Assembly: GCA_019096155.1 (NCBI GenBank)
Contig: JAHCVI010000003.1
Coordinates: 186,001-250,000, forward strand
Length of the DNA: 64,000 nucleotides
Direction of reading: 5' to 3'
DNA from: Staphylotrichum longicolle
Taxonomy: Eukaryota; Ascomycota; Sordariomycetes; Sordariales; Chaetomiaceae
The notes under the pieces are model-generated. The model worked only from the letters and a program-made list of their open reading frames with translations, made no database searches and was not told where the DNA came from. Positions within the stretch are counted from its first letter, which is position 1, and every line of letters begins with the position of its first letter. Of this stretch, positions 35,805-45,982 are shown piece by piece. The position numbers and the translations under genes were made by a program.

Positions 35805-35831
35805 CAGTCACGTCAGTCACGTCAGTCACGT
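35805..35831. repeat. Three tandem copies of a 9-mer
   Basis: CAGTCACGT is repeated three times without mismatch. It contains the half-site TCACGT, but its position far from any start codon gives no regulatory argument. Confidence 0.8.
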
Positions 35832-35843
35832 CGTTCTTATGTG

Positions 35844-35869
35844 GTTGTTGTTGTTGTTGTTGTTGTTGT
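35844..35869. repeat. TTG trinucleotide microsatellite
   Basis: About eight TTG units in non-coding sequence. Confidence 0.9.
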
Positions 35870-36048
35870 GTTGTATTCGTACATGATTCATCAGTCAATC
35901 AATCAGCACCGCACCACACACCGCACCGCGCCATCCTCCTCCAAAACCCAAATCACGCACCACCTTAGGGCCAAGGCCAGTCAAAAGCCCAGGTGTCAAA
36001 AGGAAAACCCAGCCCCAATTGCTACCGCCACCCAAGTTTACGGTCGCC

Positions 36049-36071
36049 CGTCCGTCCGTCCGTCCGTCCGT
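36049..36071. repeat. CGTC tetranucleotide microsatellite
   Basis: Nearly six CGTC units, in the 3' flank of the cullin gene. Confidence 0.9.
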
Positions 36072-36280
36072 TCCTCCTTCATTCCACCCCAGCCATACCA
36101 GCCTGCCCGTCCGCTCGCCCACCTGTATGCCTGCCTGCCTGCTGCTGCACCGGAACCAGATGGATGTACCAATCGACCGTGAGAGAGGGGAAAGAGAGAG
36201 GGCGCAAACGATCAAGGGGAAAGGGGAAGGAGGGGTTTGAGGAATAGACAACACAGGGTCTCCAGTGCTTAATAAATCGA

Positions 36281-38895
36281 CTAAGCCAGGTACCCAATGT
36301 CGTCGTCCTCGAGACGCTCTAGGTACTCCTTGTCGAGCAGGATCTCGATGCACTTCTTGATGTCGCTGACTTTGGGCACGAAGCGCCCGCGAATCTGGTT
36401 GATGGTCTCGCTGACGAGCTGCTGGTGCTTCATGCGCTTGCGCGCCTTCATGATACGCACGATGGCCGACTGAGAAAAGAAAAAGGTTAGCAAAACTTGG
36501 AAGTAAAGGGGGCTGAACCGGGAAGACATCATCCTCACCTGCAACAGCAACTTGCGATCCTCCTCGATCGTCTTGTTCGTCTCGGCCTCTTCCTGCTTCG
36601 TCTCCGACTTCATGCCCACGTTGAGGTTGACGCGGTACTTCTTGTTCTTGAAGTCGTAGTTGAGCGAGAAGCTCGCTCCCGGGCCGACCTTGCTGCTGCT
36701 CCCTGGGTCGAGGTTAAGCACCTTGGCCTTGAGGAGGATGCTCAGCGAGGGGTCCAGTGCCTCGTTGTTCAGCTGCGTCGTCGACGCGATCTCATCGTAC
36801 GTATTCTTGTCCTTCTCGTTGAACAGCAGCAGGATGGCCATCTGGTATATCGACACCTGGAAAGTGTAGGGCATCTTGGCGTTCTTGACGTAGTTGGCCT
36901 TGACCTCGCCCTTGCACAGCTGCCACAGCCACGTGAGCTTGCGGCCCTCGTGCTTGGCCTTGTAGAAGCGGCTGAACCGCTCGCAGTCCGCCGCCACCTC
37001 CTCGGGCGGGTTGAAGTTGGTTCCCGGCGCCGTGAGGGGCCAGAAGCCGGTGCCCAGGATCGAGTAGGACGAGTCGAGCCCCTTTGCGCTGAGCCCCGAC
37101 GCGACGTGCTCCCTAAACCCGGCGTTGAGGTCTTTGGAGATCTGCATGTCCTGGAACATGCGCTGCAGCTTGTTGGTATACTCGAACCCGCAAGCCTCCT
37201 TGAGCTTGCTGATCATGCTCGTCTCGGCGTCGTCCGAAGACGAGTTGCTGTGCACCAAGCGGCGCGCCAGCATGCGCGAGTAGAACTTCTGGAACACGTC
37301 CTTGTCCTCGATGTACTTGAACACGGTCATGATCTGGACGAGGGTGTTCTCCAGCTCGGCATCCTCGGCACCCGTGCTGCTCTTGCGGAGAAGCACGTCG
37401 GCGTACTTGGCCAGCAGCTCGGGCGACTTGTTGGACCCGGACTTACACACCTCGTTCCGGTTGACAAACTCCCTGCAGGCATTATCGAGCGAGCGTGTGA
37501 ACTCGGGCTCGTCCTTGAACGCGCGCTTAACGAGTATGTCGAGCAGAGCGTCGACACGAGCAGAGCGTCGACATAAACCTTGGGCTCCAACTTGTCGGCA
37601 TCGGACGCCACCTTGGCGACGGCAGCCAACCCGGCATTCCGGACATGAGTCTCAAACTTGGTCCTAAGCGGGTCAAGCCCGTCGGGGATGCGCGATAGGA
37701 GACTGTACATGCGCGCCATGTCCTCCTCCCTGTCGTTGTCGAGCAAGACCTGGAACTCGTCGCGCAGGATGGTGGAGTGATCGGCAATCAGCACCTGGTT
37801 GCATGCCTTCTTGAGCGGAATCCCAATGTCCGGGTGCAGATAGAGCTTCACCCGCTCCTCCTCCTCGTTGAGGCGCGCCTCGGCCTTCTTCATGTACTCC
37901 ACGACGCTGTTCTCGGCGACAAACTGTTTGCTCTCGTTTTGATAAAACACCTTGGTCGCCTCGAGGAAGGGGCGCTCGAAATGGAACCGGTACACGTCGA
38001 GGGTCGTCTTGGTCGAGTCGCCGTCATCCAGGCCCAGCGACACGAACGAGTCGACTACCTGCTTGATCTGGCTGTGTTCAATCGTCTCGCCGTTGCGCTG
38101 CTTCTCGACCAGCTTCAGGACGGCGTCCATCACCTTGGACGAGACCTGCGTGAACAGGACATCGCGCCATTGCACCAGGTGCAGGGTGTAGACATCGTAG
38201 ACGTTCTTCTTGCCTTCGTCAATCTCGCGCTTGACCCAGTGGCGGTTGAGGTACCGGAACAGATGGTGGATGTACTTGGCCGCGTCCGTGTACCGTTGCC
38301 ATTCCCTGATATAGAATGCCAACAGCGCCTCGTCAGCGTGGGCCTTCGACTCGGCGACCAGTCCCTTCAGATGTTCGGATAGATACTCCGAGAGCTTCTT
38401 GTAGAGGTCTTCGCCGAGAAGGTGGGCTGCGCGGTAGGTCAGCGACAGAAGCAGATGCGGTGGAGCAGCAACACGAACCGCCCCGTTGAGATGAGCCGAT
38501 GACGTGACTGGAAAGGGCAAAGCCACCAGCCTTTTGGGATGTGCAGAAGTTGTGGACGGCCCTGGAAGAGTGTCAGCGGGCTGCAGCATGTGGCGCGGAG
38601 ACTTGTAAGGCTCGGAACTAACGTGTAGATGCCCATGTACTAGCGTGGGTCAGTATGATGTTAAAATGTCCCGACGAGGCGCAAACATGATGGGGTGAAC
38701 ATACAGTCTGCAGGTCAATACCCTCCTGAAGGTTCATCATGATCCTCGTAACGCCATGTTGTAGGTAGTTCCATCTGATGTACGTCAGTGTTGCGCTCGC
38801 GACACATGAGCCCCAAGTCGCAGAATCACGCACGTGGTTTCGATGTCGTCTTTGACGGGTTGGGGAGGCATCCCCGGCAGGCCAACGGAAGGCAT
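36281..38895 (-). CDS. cul1: Cullin 1 (SCF ubiquitin ligase scaffold), reading frame interrupted
   Basis: Exons, read from the right: 38895-38834, 38774-38705, 38639-38623 (17 nt), 38561-38479, 38426-36539 and 36469-36281. CUL1 bridges Skp1/F-box substrate receptors and the RING protein Rbx1. Family blocks include NLQEGIDLQTYMGIYTAVH, RYLNRHWVKREIDEGKKNVY, VEYMKKAEARLNEEEERV, and in the C-terminal half KYIEDKDVFQKFYSRMLARR and the neddylation region VRIMKARKRMKHQQLV. The end, YLERLEDDDIGYLA, fits fungal CUL1. The large exon changes frame between VYVDALL and LVKRAFKDEPEF. At that point there is a 17-bp tandem duplication (37539-37555 and 37556-37572, 16/17 identical), and about six residues usual in the family are missing, for a net shift of -1. 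Without the extra 17 bp the gene would encode 763 aa, near the family length. The gene is essential in fungi, so an assembly fault is plausible. Confidence 0.9.
37539..37572. repeat. 17-bp tandem duplication in cul1
   Basis: Two adjacent 17-bp copies built on CGAGCAGAGCGTCGAC, with one mismatch at the first base. It coincides exactly with the loss of the cullin reading frame. Confidence 0.9.
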
Positions 38896-39870
38896 CTTGT
38901 GTAGCTTGGTCGTGTCGCAGGCCGGCGATGCCGGGGGGGAAGCGTTGTCGAGAAGGGGCGGCGGCTCGTTCGTGCAGTGCAGGTCGCGGTCGAGACGTCG
39001 CTAGACAAGGCGGAAGGCGTGTCAGCTCTGGGAGTTTAGAAGGTCGCCTCCGTAAAGACAGGCGGGAGCGCTGCAAAAAGAAAACGAGAGTGTCGCGAGA
39101 GGGTGCAGCGAAGCGAGGCAGGCTTACTCGGAGAAGGTGTGGACGATGGCGGCGACGGGCTGTAGGCGAAGGCGCACTGAAGCAGGTGGAAGTGTGGGGA
39201 ATGCCAGTTGCGGGGGCAGTTTGAGGACTACCCGAAGCTGCTGGAGTTGAACGCCAAACCAGGCGGCAGAGGGGATGAGAGCGACGAGATTCTGCGGCGG
39301 GCGGGTGCGGAAGCCTGTGCGGTTTTAAGTGTGAGGTGGGAGTGGTCTTAGGGAAGATGAGGACGGCGGAAAGTTGAGGTTTGGCCAGGCAGCTTCCAGT
39401 CACTGCCTGTTTCGCCGTTTGGTTCGGGGGTTTGAGGTCCAGGCAGGAAAGGCCCACCTGCAGTTGGGCCTGATTGCCCCGATTTTGCCTTCGCAGCGCG
39501 CCTGTCAATGCAGCGAATAAGCGCCAAGCGCCAACAAGCGCTGGGGCTGATGGGAGACGCGTTATCCCTGCAGCGACCCTCGACCTTCTTTCGCTTTCAA
39601 ATCTCCCTTGTTTCCTATTGGTATCGTACAACACTGCTCATGGGTACATACAAAGTAAATAGTGTTGTCTAGGACACTGAGGGTATACCACTTTGTGAAC
39701 AACAAGAAACACAAGACATCCGTCACAACAAACGCCAGGTACCCAAAAAAGCATGCGCCCCCGCATGCGACCATCCATCCATTCATCCCATCCATCCGTC
39801 CGTCCATCCATCCATCCATCCATCCATCCAGTCATCCTCTGAACGCGTCCGGGTTTCGAACAACATGTCA
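38896..39870. other. cul1 upstream region
   Basis: The cullin promoter and leader, and the 3' flank of the SRF1-like gene. A CATC repeat lies at 39771-39831. No gene is visible. Confidence 0.4.
39771..39831. repeat. CATC tetranucleotide microsatellite, imperfect
   Basis: About fifteen units of CATC/CGTC immediately downstream of the SRF1-like gene's stop codon (about 40 nt away), so it is probably in or near its 3' UTR. Confidence 0.85.
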
Positions 39871-41057
39871 TCACTTGTCGTCGTCTCCTCCACCCAGTTT
39901 CTGCACCAGTCGGAAGACGCTCACTGAAAGAGTGAAGCTCCACGATATCAAGCCGATCATCTGGAAGGCGGCCAGGGCCTGGCTGTAGTCCTGCGTCTGT
40001 CGGTCATGCGAGTTGTGGTAGACTAGGGCCTCAAACGCGAGAGCCGTGCTGGCCGACTTGAATATGATGAAAAAGAGGTCCATGAGGACGAACGCGACCT
40101 TCTGGGTCGCCGCCCGCAGGCCCAGCGGCTTGCCCGTGTACTCGTCCCAGGTCATGTAGCCAATGTATGGGATGGCGACCGTGTCGACCACGATGGCCAT
40201 TATGGATTGCGTCAGCTCCGACGAGCCCGCGCTGTCGCCGCGGTGTTCGATCTCGTATATCCTGACCGAGAGCGCCAGAGCGATGATGGACGTGAGGAGC
40301 ACCGTGAGGCGGAAAGTGAGGGGGACGAGCGGGTGCCGCAGGATGATATCCCAGAGCCTCTTGTAGAGCACCTTTGTCCGGGTCGTCTTCCTCCCGGTGG
40401 AGCCGTTCAGGTCGGGCAAGTCTACTGGGCTGTTGAAGCCGGGCTGCAGCTTGTCCAGCACCTCGGGGTCGACGATGTGGGCTTCCTCGTTCGGCAGGCG
40501 CCCGTACCGGGACGATTGGACGTAGCTGCGCCAGGGCGCGTCCGGAGTCGCACGGCTGTAGCGCGGCACGATGACGGGTTCCGCGGTGCGCAAGTGGTCC
40601 CATTTCCTACCCCTCTCGGCACCATCTTTGCGCGTCAGGAACTTGCGCAGCCTCGCCTTGGACGTCCTTGACCCTTCGAGCCCCAAAACGGCCGGGTTTT
40701 CGTAAACAAATCCATCCCTCGACACCCTCCTCTGTGCCTGCGCCGGGAGGTGGTTGTGCTGTGCGGGTAGCGCGCGTGGAGGCGGCGAGCTTAGCGCGCG
40801 CAGCTGGTTCTCAGTCGGAGAGCCATAGCGAGCTTCGTATGAGTCAATCCAGGCTGAAATGGTCCGCCAATGTCAGTACGGATAACGTGCTGCAACAGAT
40901 TGTGGGCATGGAACAAAGGTGGGGGGTTCGTACGTGGGAGGGTCCTGGTCGCGCCGCGCTGGGTGGAGGAGGACCGCCCAGCAGTGCTCTGGGACCTGGG
41001 GGACGGGCGAGGGTCGGAATGATGGGAACTCGACGGCGGATGGCTCGGAGTCGCCAT
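39871..41057 (-). CDS. SRF1-like four-TM membrane protein (putative phospholipase D regulator)
   Basis: Two exons, 41057-40934 and 40853-39871, with an 80-nt intron whose phase fits; 368 aa. The N-terminal half is soluble and basic, with RKWDHLRTAEPVIVPRYSR and PDAPWRSYVQSSRYG, followed by LDKLQPGFNSPVDLP. Four hydrophobic segments come after residue 235: TFRLTVLLTSIIALALSV, QSIMAIVVDTVAIPYIGY, VAFVLMDLFFIIFKSAST and AFQMIGLISWSFTLSVSVF. This layout matches the fungal family annotated after yeast Srf1, which regulates phospholipase D (Spo14). That name comes from my recollection of conserved blocks, not a search. ATG 41057 has the better start context; an in-frame ATG at 41078 would add seven residues. 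It is divergent from the gene at 42421. Confidence 0.7.
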
Positions 41058-41078
41058 TGCGGGTGCCAAAGATGGCAT

Positions 41079-42420
41079 GAAGACTGCTCAGCAAGCGATG
41101 GCCGGGGGCAATCGCATTCAGTCGGCGGCGTCAGGGTTGCGATTTGGGAGCACGGCAAGACGAGGTTGGGTGAGACCCCGGGGTGTGTCGCTGCATGGCG
41201 CGGCGACGACGCATCGATCGGTATGATTAGGATTAAATGCGCGGCATCCCGACGCCGTCGTGCCAGGTGTCGGGTGTCCGCGTTGGCCGCCTTGGTTGTA
41301 GCATGTGCCGGTGGTTGGGAGCGCTGACCGTGAGATGGTCTGGTTTTGAGCCGGCCACGCCAAACTCAAGGGCCTGCCAAACTTGGCACAGAGCGAAGCC
41401 GTGACTGGTGAAGGCCCCTTGGCGGCACGGGCCATGGCTCCATTCCCCCACGACCCGAGTTTTAGCGAGTATGACGACAGCGCTGTTGCTGCGCTGCTTT
41501 CAACACGACGTTCCAAGCCTCCGGTTCCCTTCGTGTCGTGTCATCCCGTGTGCTCTGAAATGCTGCTGTAACCTACAGGTAGGTACAGGAAGTATAACCC
41601 ACTTCATGGGAGGACGTCAAGGACAGTGAGATTTACCCCTCGGTTTTACCATCGTACTAGGCCATGCCAAAGCATCGAATACCCAGCCCCTCACCGACCC
41701 GGCGGCAGGATGCTGTTCTTGTCTTTCACAAACAAAGGGCGCTGGACTCGGGTCCTTGCTGAGTTGCATCCTGTCTCGACCACCTGCGCTGTTCTCAAGG
41801 CTGGCGAGCACCAGGAGAGAGCCAACCATATCCTGGCCAGTCCCTCAACATTCTGGGAATCTAGGCTCTAAAAAGACCATTCCACAGCAGAGTGTCTGCC
41901 TTGCAGGCCTCCAGTTGTTGAATTTCTTTATGTGATGGGGATGGATCCGTTTCGAGTGCCCAGGGGTGGGCGACGGCAACAGGGGTTTGAGATGGAGCTG
42001 CTGGACCACCAGGACCAGGGGGTTCGATTATGCATGCTCGAGGCACCACTTTAAACTGCCGTCTGCCCAATCATGTCTTCAGAAGATCAACCATCTGCGT
42101 CACTGTTTGGGCGGCAGGAACTCCCAATCCCAGCAAGCTCATTTTTGCGAAAGCTGGGAACGCGCGGTTGTTTGCCACCAGAGGGTCAACATCGCCGTCC
42201 AGACCACTGCAGAATCAGCCTACAAGATGCGCGGCGGCAGCCTCTGTTCCTAGACGTAGACATCGCGGGATTTCTCTCTTTAACTTGTTCCCCTCGCGCC
42301 CGGCGACGACCTTGCACTGCCCCGCCCTGTTCCGCCCTGTTCTCTGCGACACCAAGCCTGAGTTTCGATCGCAACGCAAAAACCCACTGAGGCAGCCGAG
42401 GCCTCCCGCGACGCGACACC
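41079..42420. other. Divergent promoter region, SRF1-like / KHE1
   Basis: Upstream sequence shared by two divergent membrane-protein genes. No gene, RNA or repeat family is visible. AGGTAGGTA at 41577-41585 recalls the dispersed motif but is only partial. Confidence 0.4.
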
Positions 42421-43365
42421 ATGCGCCTCTATCTGCTGCCCGTCTCGACTAGGCGTACGCTTCTCTACGCGCAGAGACTCAACGCGCCGACGTCAGAAAA
42501 GCAGACGTGGTCCGACTGGCTCCAGGCCAAGGCCGCGCGCACATGGTCGGGTTGGGAACAGAAGGACAAGGGTTGGCAGAAGTCGGTCGTCGGCTACGGA
42601 AACCAGATCCTGCGCCGCATCCCCTACGAGGAATGGGGGCTCAAGTCGGTGCCACCGCTGTCGCAGCGTCGGAAGCAGGGTGAGATCAAGGGCACCGAGA
42701 AGGTCGAGGTCGTTTACCCCAAGAGCCTGCTCGCTATGGACAAGGTTCCCAAGATTCTCAACACACTTGCCACGGAGAGGGAGGCGCTGCACAAGAGGAG
42801 GTTGATCTGGTGTTTTATTGGCATGCCCATCACCGCGCCCATCGCCCTGCTCCCCGTGTAAGTTTTCCCCTCGGCCACAGAGCACAGGGAAACCTTCCCC
42901 CGACTGACAGCCGCCATATTGAGCATTCCCAACCTGCCCTTTTTCTACCTCGTCTACCGCGCCTGGTCGCATTGGAGAGCGCTCTCGGGCGGCAAGCACA
43001 TCCAATTCCTCCTTAGCAACAACCTCCTCGCCCTGACGCCGTCCCCCGTCGTCGACGAGGTGTATGCGGAGCAGAAGGACCCGCTCCCCTCCACACCCGA
43101 GCCGACCACAGACGCCGCTCACGAAGTCGTGAATAACCCCGTTCCCTCCTCGCCGAACGGTGCACAAAACCCAGACGGTGAGACCATGCTGCTGTCGCAG
43201 GCCAACGGGAAGAAGATGACGCAGGCCTTGGACCTGCCCCAGCTCGAGGTCGAGCTCGAGAGGGCCATCTGGCAGGTAGAGACAGCCATCAAGCAGCGCA
43301 GCGCAGAAGTGTCTGCCAAGGCTTCCGGGCAGCCAACGAGCGAAGACGAGAAAAAGTCGCAATGA
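42421..43365 (+). CDS. Mitochondrial K+/H+ exchange-related protein (Mit_KHE1 family)
   Basis: Two exons, 42421-42857 and 42924-43365, 292 aa. The family (yeast YDL183C) lies in the inner mitochondrial membrane and is linked to potassium/proton exchange and organelle volume. The N-terminus MRLYLLPVSTRRTLLYAQRL is basic and amphipathic, like a presequence. Conserved blocks are GWEQKDKGWQKSVVGYGNQI, RIPYEEWGLKSVPPL and VEVVYPKSLL. A hydrophobic hairpin, LIWCFIGMPITAPIALLPV then IPNLPFFYLVYRAW, spans the intron junction. The acceptor is GAG at 42921-42923; the more attractive CAG at 42908-42910 would break the frame. The C-terminal 100 residues are polar and end in a charged coil. Confidence 0.85.
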
Positions 43366-43576
43366 AATCCATGACCGACGATGTATGATAATGTGTATTA
43401 TCCGACCGGAGCGGGGACGGGCAGTGGAGTTTTTGGGGGTCTCTTTGGGTTGGCATGGCTGCGGATAGACACACTCGACTCGATTCGACTGCTCTCACAA
43501 CACTCAAGACAAATTTCCTTCTGCCCACTCTCGCCCGCTGCGTCTCCGTCCACCGTGACCTGCCCCGTCTGCCGAG

Positions 43577-44582
43577 TCACCTCTCCGTCGGAAGAGGCCG
43601 CCCCGCTGCGCCACCACCGCTCCAGAACGCGCTCACAAGCCCGTGGACCAGCCCCAAGCCAAGGAACAACGCCACCACGACGACAACCCGCCGCACCGAG
43701 ACTCCACCGCCAACACCACCCCTCCCGCCAACGGGCCGCCTCGCTCGACCGCCCCGGACGGGCACTGCTCGCCCCAGCAAGCCCTCGTCAAATCCCATCA
43801 GAGGCGCGAGACCTCGCTGCCCCCGTCCCAACCTCGACCGACCTCGAGATCGACTGAACCGCACGCCATTGCCGACAGCAACAGCGCCCTTGCTCTCGTC
43901 AAGAACCGTCGTCACCAGCCCAATGTCCCCTTCCCCGTCGTCGTCACCCTCATCAGGCCGAGGAATGATGACCACCTCAACATCCCACCCGCCCCCCCCC
44001 ACCCCCGTCCCGAACCCCAGCCCCCTTTTCCACTTCCCCACCGTTCATGCCGCTTGAAGGAGAACTCGGCCTCGCCCCTCCTCCTCCTCTCGGTCCCGGA
44101 TCTGAATTCGGGAATGGATATGGATGGGGTCGGGGGGAGCAGTGCCAGCGACTGACCCGTTGCTGCTGCTGCTGCTGTGGTTTGTTGGGTCCCGGCGGGG
44201 TCACGCGGTGATGCCGGAGCAGCAGTGTCTCGGCGTGCCAGGCCAGGGCGGCTTTGTGCCGGAGCAGGCGCTGCGTCGGGCTGGCGTTGGCGTTGGCGTG
44301 GGCGTTGGCGAAGGCTATGGGGGTGGCGTAGCGTTGGGGCAGGGTTGATGTTGAGCGGAGGATCTTCGGTTTTGGTGTTGGTTTGTGGGGTTTCGGTGTT
44401 GGTGCCGGCGGAGTTGTGTGTGTCGTTGTTACTGCTGCTGCTGTTGGTGACCCGGATTGGTGATGTCGGATCTGGGCCTGAGAGGAGCGGTTAAGTGTTG
44501 GGTTGGGGTTGAGTGGAGAGGGAGTGAGGGGGGCGTAGAGGTGTTTTTCTGGTGGTGATCGGGTGGGATTAGAGGGTGACAT
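43577..44582 (-). CDS. Doubtful hypothetical protein with C-terminal TM segment, frame break at a C9 run
   Basis: The right-hand frame starts at ATG 44582 (MSPSNPTRSPPEK) and runs through Pro/Thr-rich sequence, an ANAHANANA tract encoded by GGCGTT hexamers, RLLRHKAALAWHAETLLLR and a poly-Gln run, then hits a stop after a poly-Gly stretch. A second frame carries on smoothly from the same point, with WDVEVVIIPRPDEGDDDGEG, VTTVLDESKGAVAVG and a hydrophobic helix RVVVVVALFLGLGLVHGLVS before its stop at 43577. The switch lies at the homopolymer C9 at 43992-44000. One base more or fewer there would join the two. The coding call rests on composition and the TM helix only; no homolog is recognised. 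Confidence 0.3.
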
Positions 44583-45982
44583 TCTCGCTGTGTTTTCTCT
44601 TTTTGTTTTTCGATGCGAAAGAAGCAGGGTGGAACTGAGCTGCTGCCTCATCTACGGGTATGGTGAGGGGAGAATTAGACGTCTATCTAGGAGAGTAGGG
44701 TCTTTTGCTGGTGCCGGCCCAGGGACGGGGCGCAGGGTCGTTGGTACGCGGTATGAAACGGGCACAGGTGCGAGTCCCGCGCCACGCCGAGGAATGTGGA
44801 GAGATGTAACCACTATCCGAGGAGGGGAACAGATGACTTGAGAATTTCTATCTGCTGCAGACTTGTCTCTGTTCTGTTCATCTCCACAATCGATGGTCTC
44901 TATCCAAGACGAAGCGAGGAATGTTATACCCAGAAATCTCAATGTGGACGCGATTGCTAGAGAGTACTGGGCTGACGTGGCCGAGTTCTTCTCTCGTCTG
45001 ACGGCCGTCTTACTCGCGTCTTACACGGCCCCAACACCAACAGTCGCACGCTCGATTGTGCCTTGTTGCTATGGCATGCTCGCAAATGGAGAGCCGAGCA
45101 CCCCAGCCCAGCACATGCGGCCGTCCTTTGACACGAGAGTTGAAGCGAAACTCTGTGATGGCGAGGTACAATGTTTAGAGTCTTGACGCTCGTAACGCGA
45201 ATGGTGGCTGTCCGAGTGGCTACTAGCCAGGGGGGGAAGCAGTTGACAAAACAAGACGTTGGGGGGATAGATCCCCTGCATTGCTGATTCCTGGATGCTT
45301 GTGTAAGGCAAAAATGGGCATGGGCAACACTGAGCAAGTTTGCTTCTCGTTCTGGGACGGTGTATCCCCCAAGTTAGACATGGAACTGCTCATATTCCGC
45401 CTGCCGCAGCCAGGCCCAGAGTGACCGACTCTGTATCATTAAATGGATGCGAGGTATCGCAACTCAACACCAAAACTTTTGGTTTTTCCCATTCCTTTAT
45501 CCCGCCGAGTTATGGTCCCCTAGACCTGCATGTGCTTGCCAAACTCCATCAACTCCACCGAATCCATCCTTTAGACCAGTCCCCCACTCCAGTCCATCAG
45601 GAAAGCCCCTGCACAGCCGCCCCAGATCTGCCAGTGACCTTTGATGACTCTGGCATCTAGCATTGCTTTCTGGCATTGGGTGACGTGCGCCCGCCGTTTT
45701 CATGGTCGAGGTCGGCCATAAATCCAAGGCGCAGCGCAGAAGCTCAGAGCTCTATCAACGACAAGCCATCACAGCGATATGTGACCAAGGATTTCCCTAA
45801 TCCGCCTGAAACCCAGCCAACCGGTGTTGGTGCTCCTGGGCACGCCTATCAGGTCGATGGCGCATTGGGGGGAACAAAAACAAATTACAACGACAGGAAT
45901 AGGACATGAATAGAGTTAGCCGCCAAGAGGATAACGACCATGTCGGAATCCCGAAGCCTCATTAGAACCAACCGAAATGCCA
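44583..45982. other. Intergenic region
   Basis: No gene recognised. It contains the 3' flank of the GATA-factor gene and upstream sequence of the doubtful gene at 43577-44582. Only short unrelated open frames occur. Confidence 0.4.

Larger units (their letters stand above)
31811..36280. other. Long gene-poor region upstream of the G-alpha gene
   Basis: About 4.5 kb with no supportable gene. It holds the G-alpha promoter, simple repeats at 35241-35293, 35805-35831, 35844-35869 and 36049-36071, and the second copy of the 16-nt motif (35476-35491). A plus-strand frame of 205 codons at 34231-34848 has no recognisable domain. Confidence 0.4.

Noticed and set aside
36497..37576. 359-codon plus-strand frame opposite cul1
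   Set aside because: Antisense shadow of the cullin exon, rich in Leu/Val/Glu/His.
37530..37580. A 32-nt intron (GTGTCG...AAG) to repair cul1
   Set aside because: It would restore the frame but is too short for fungal splicing and has no branch site.
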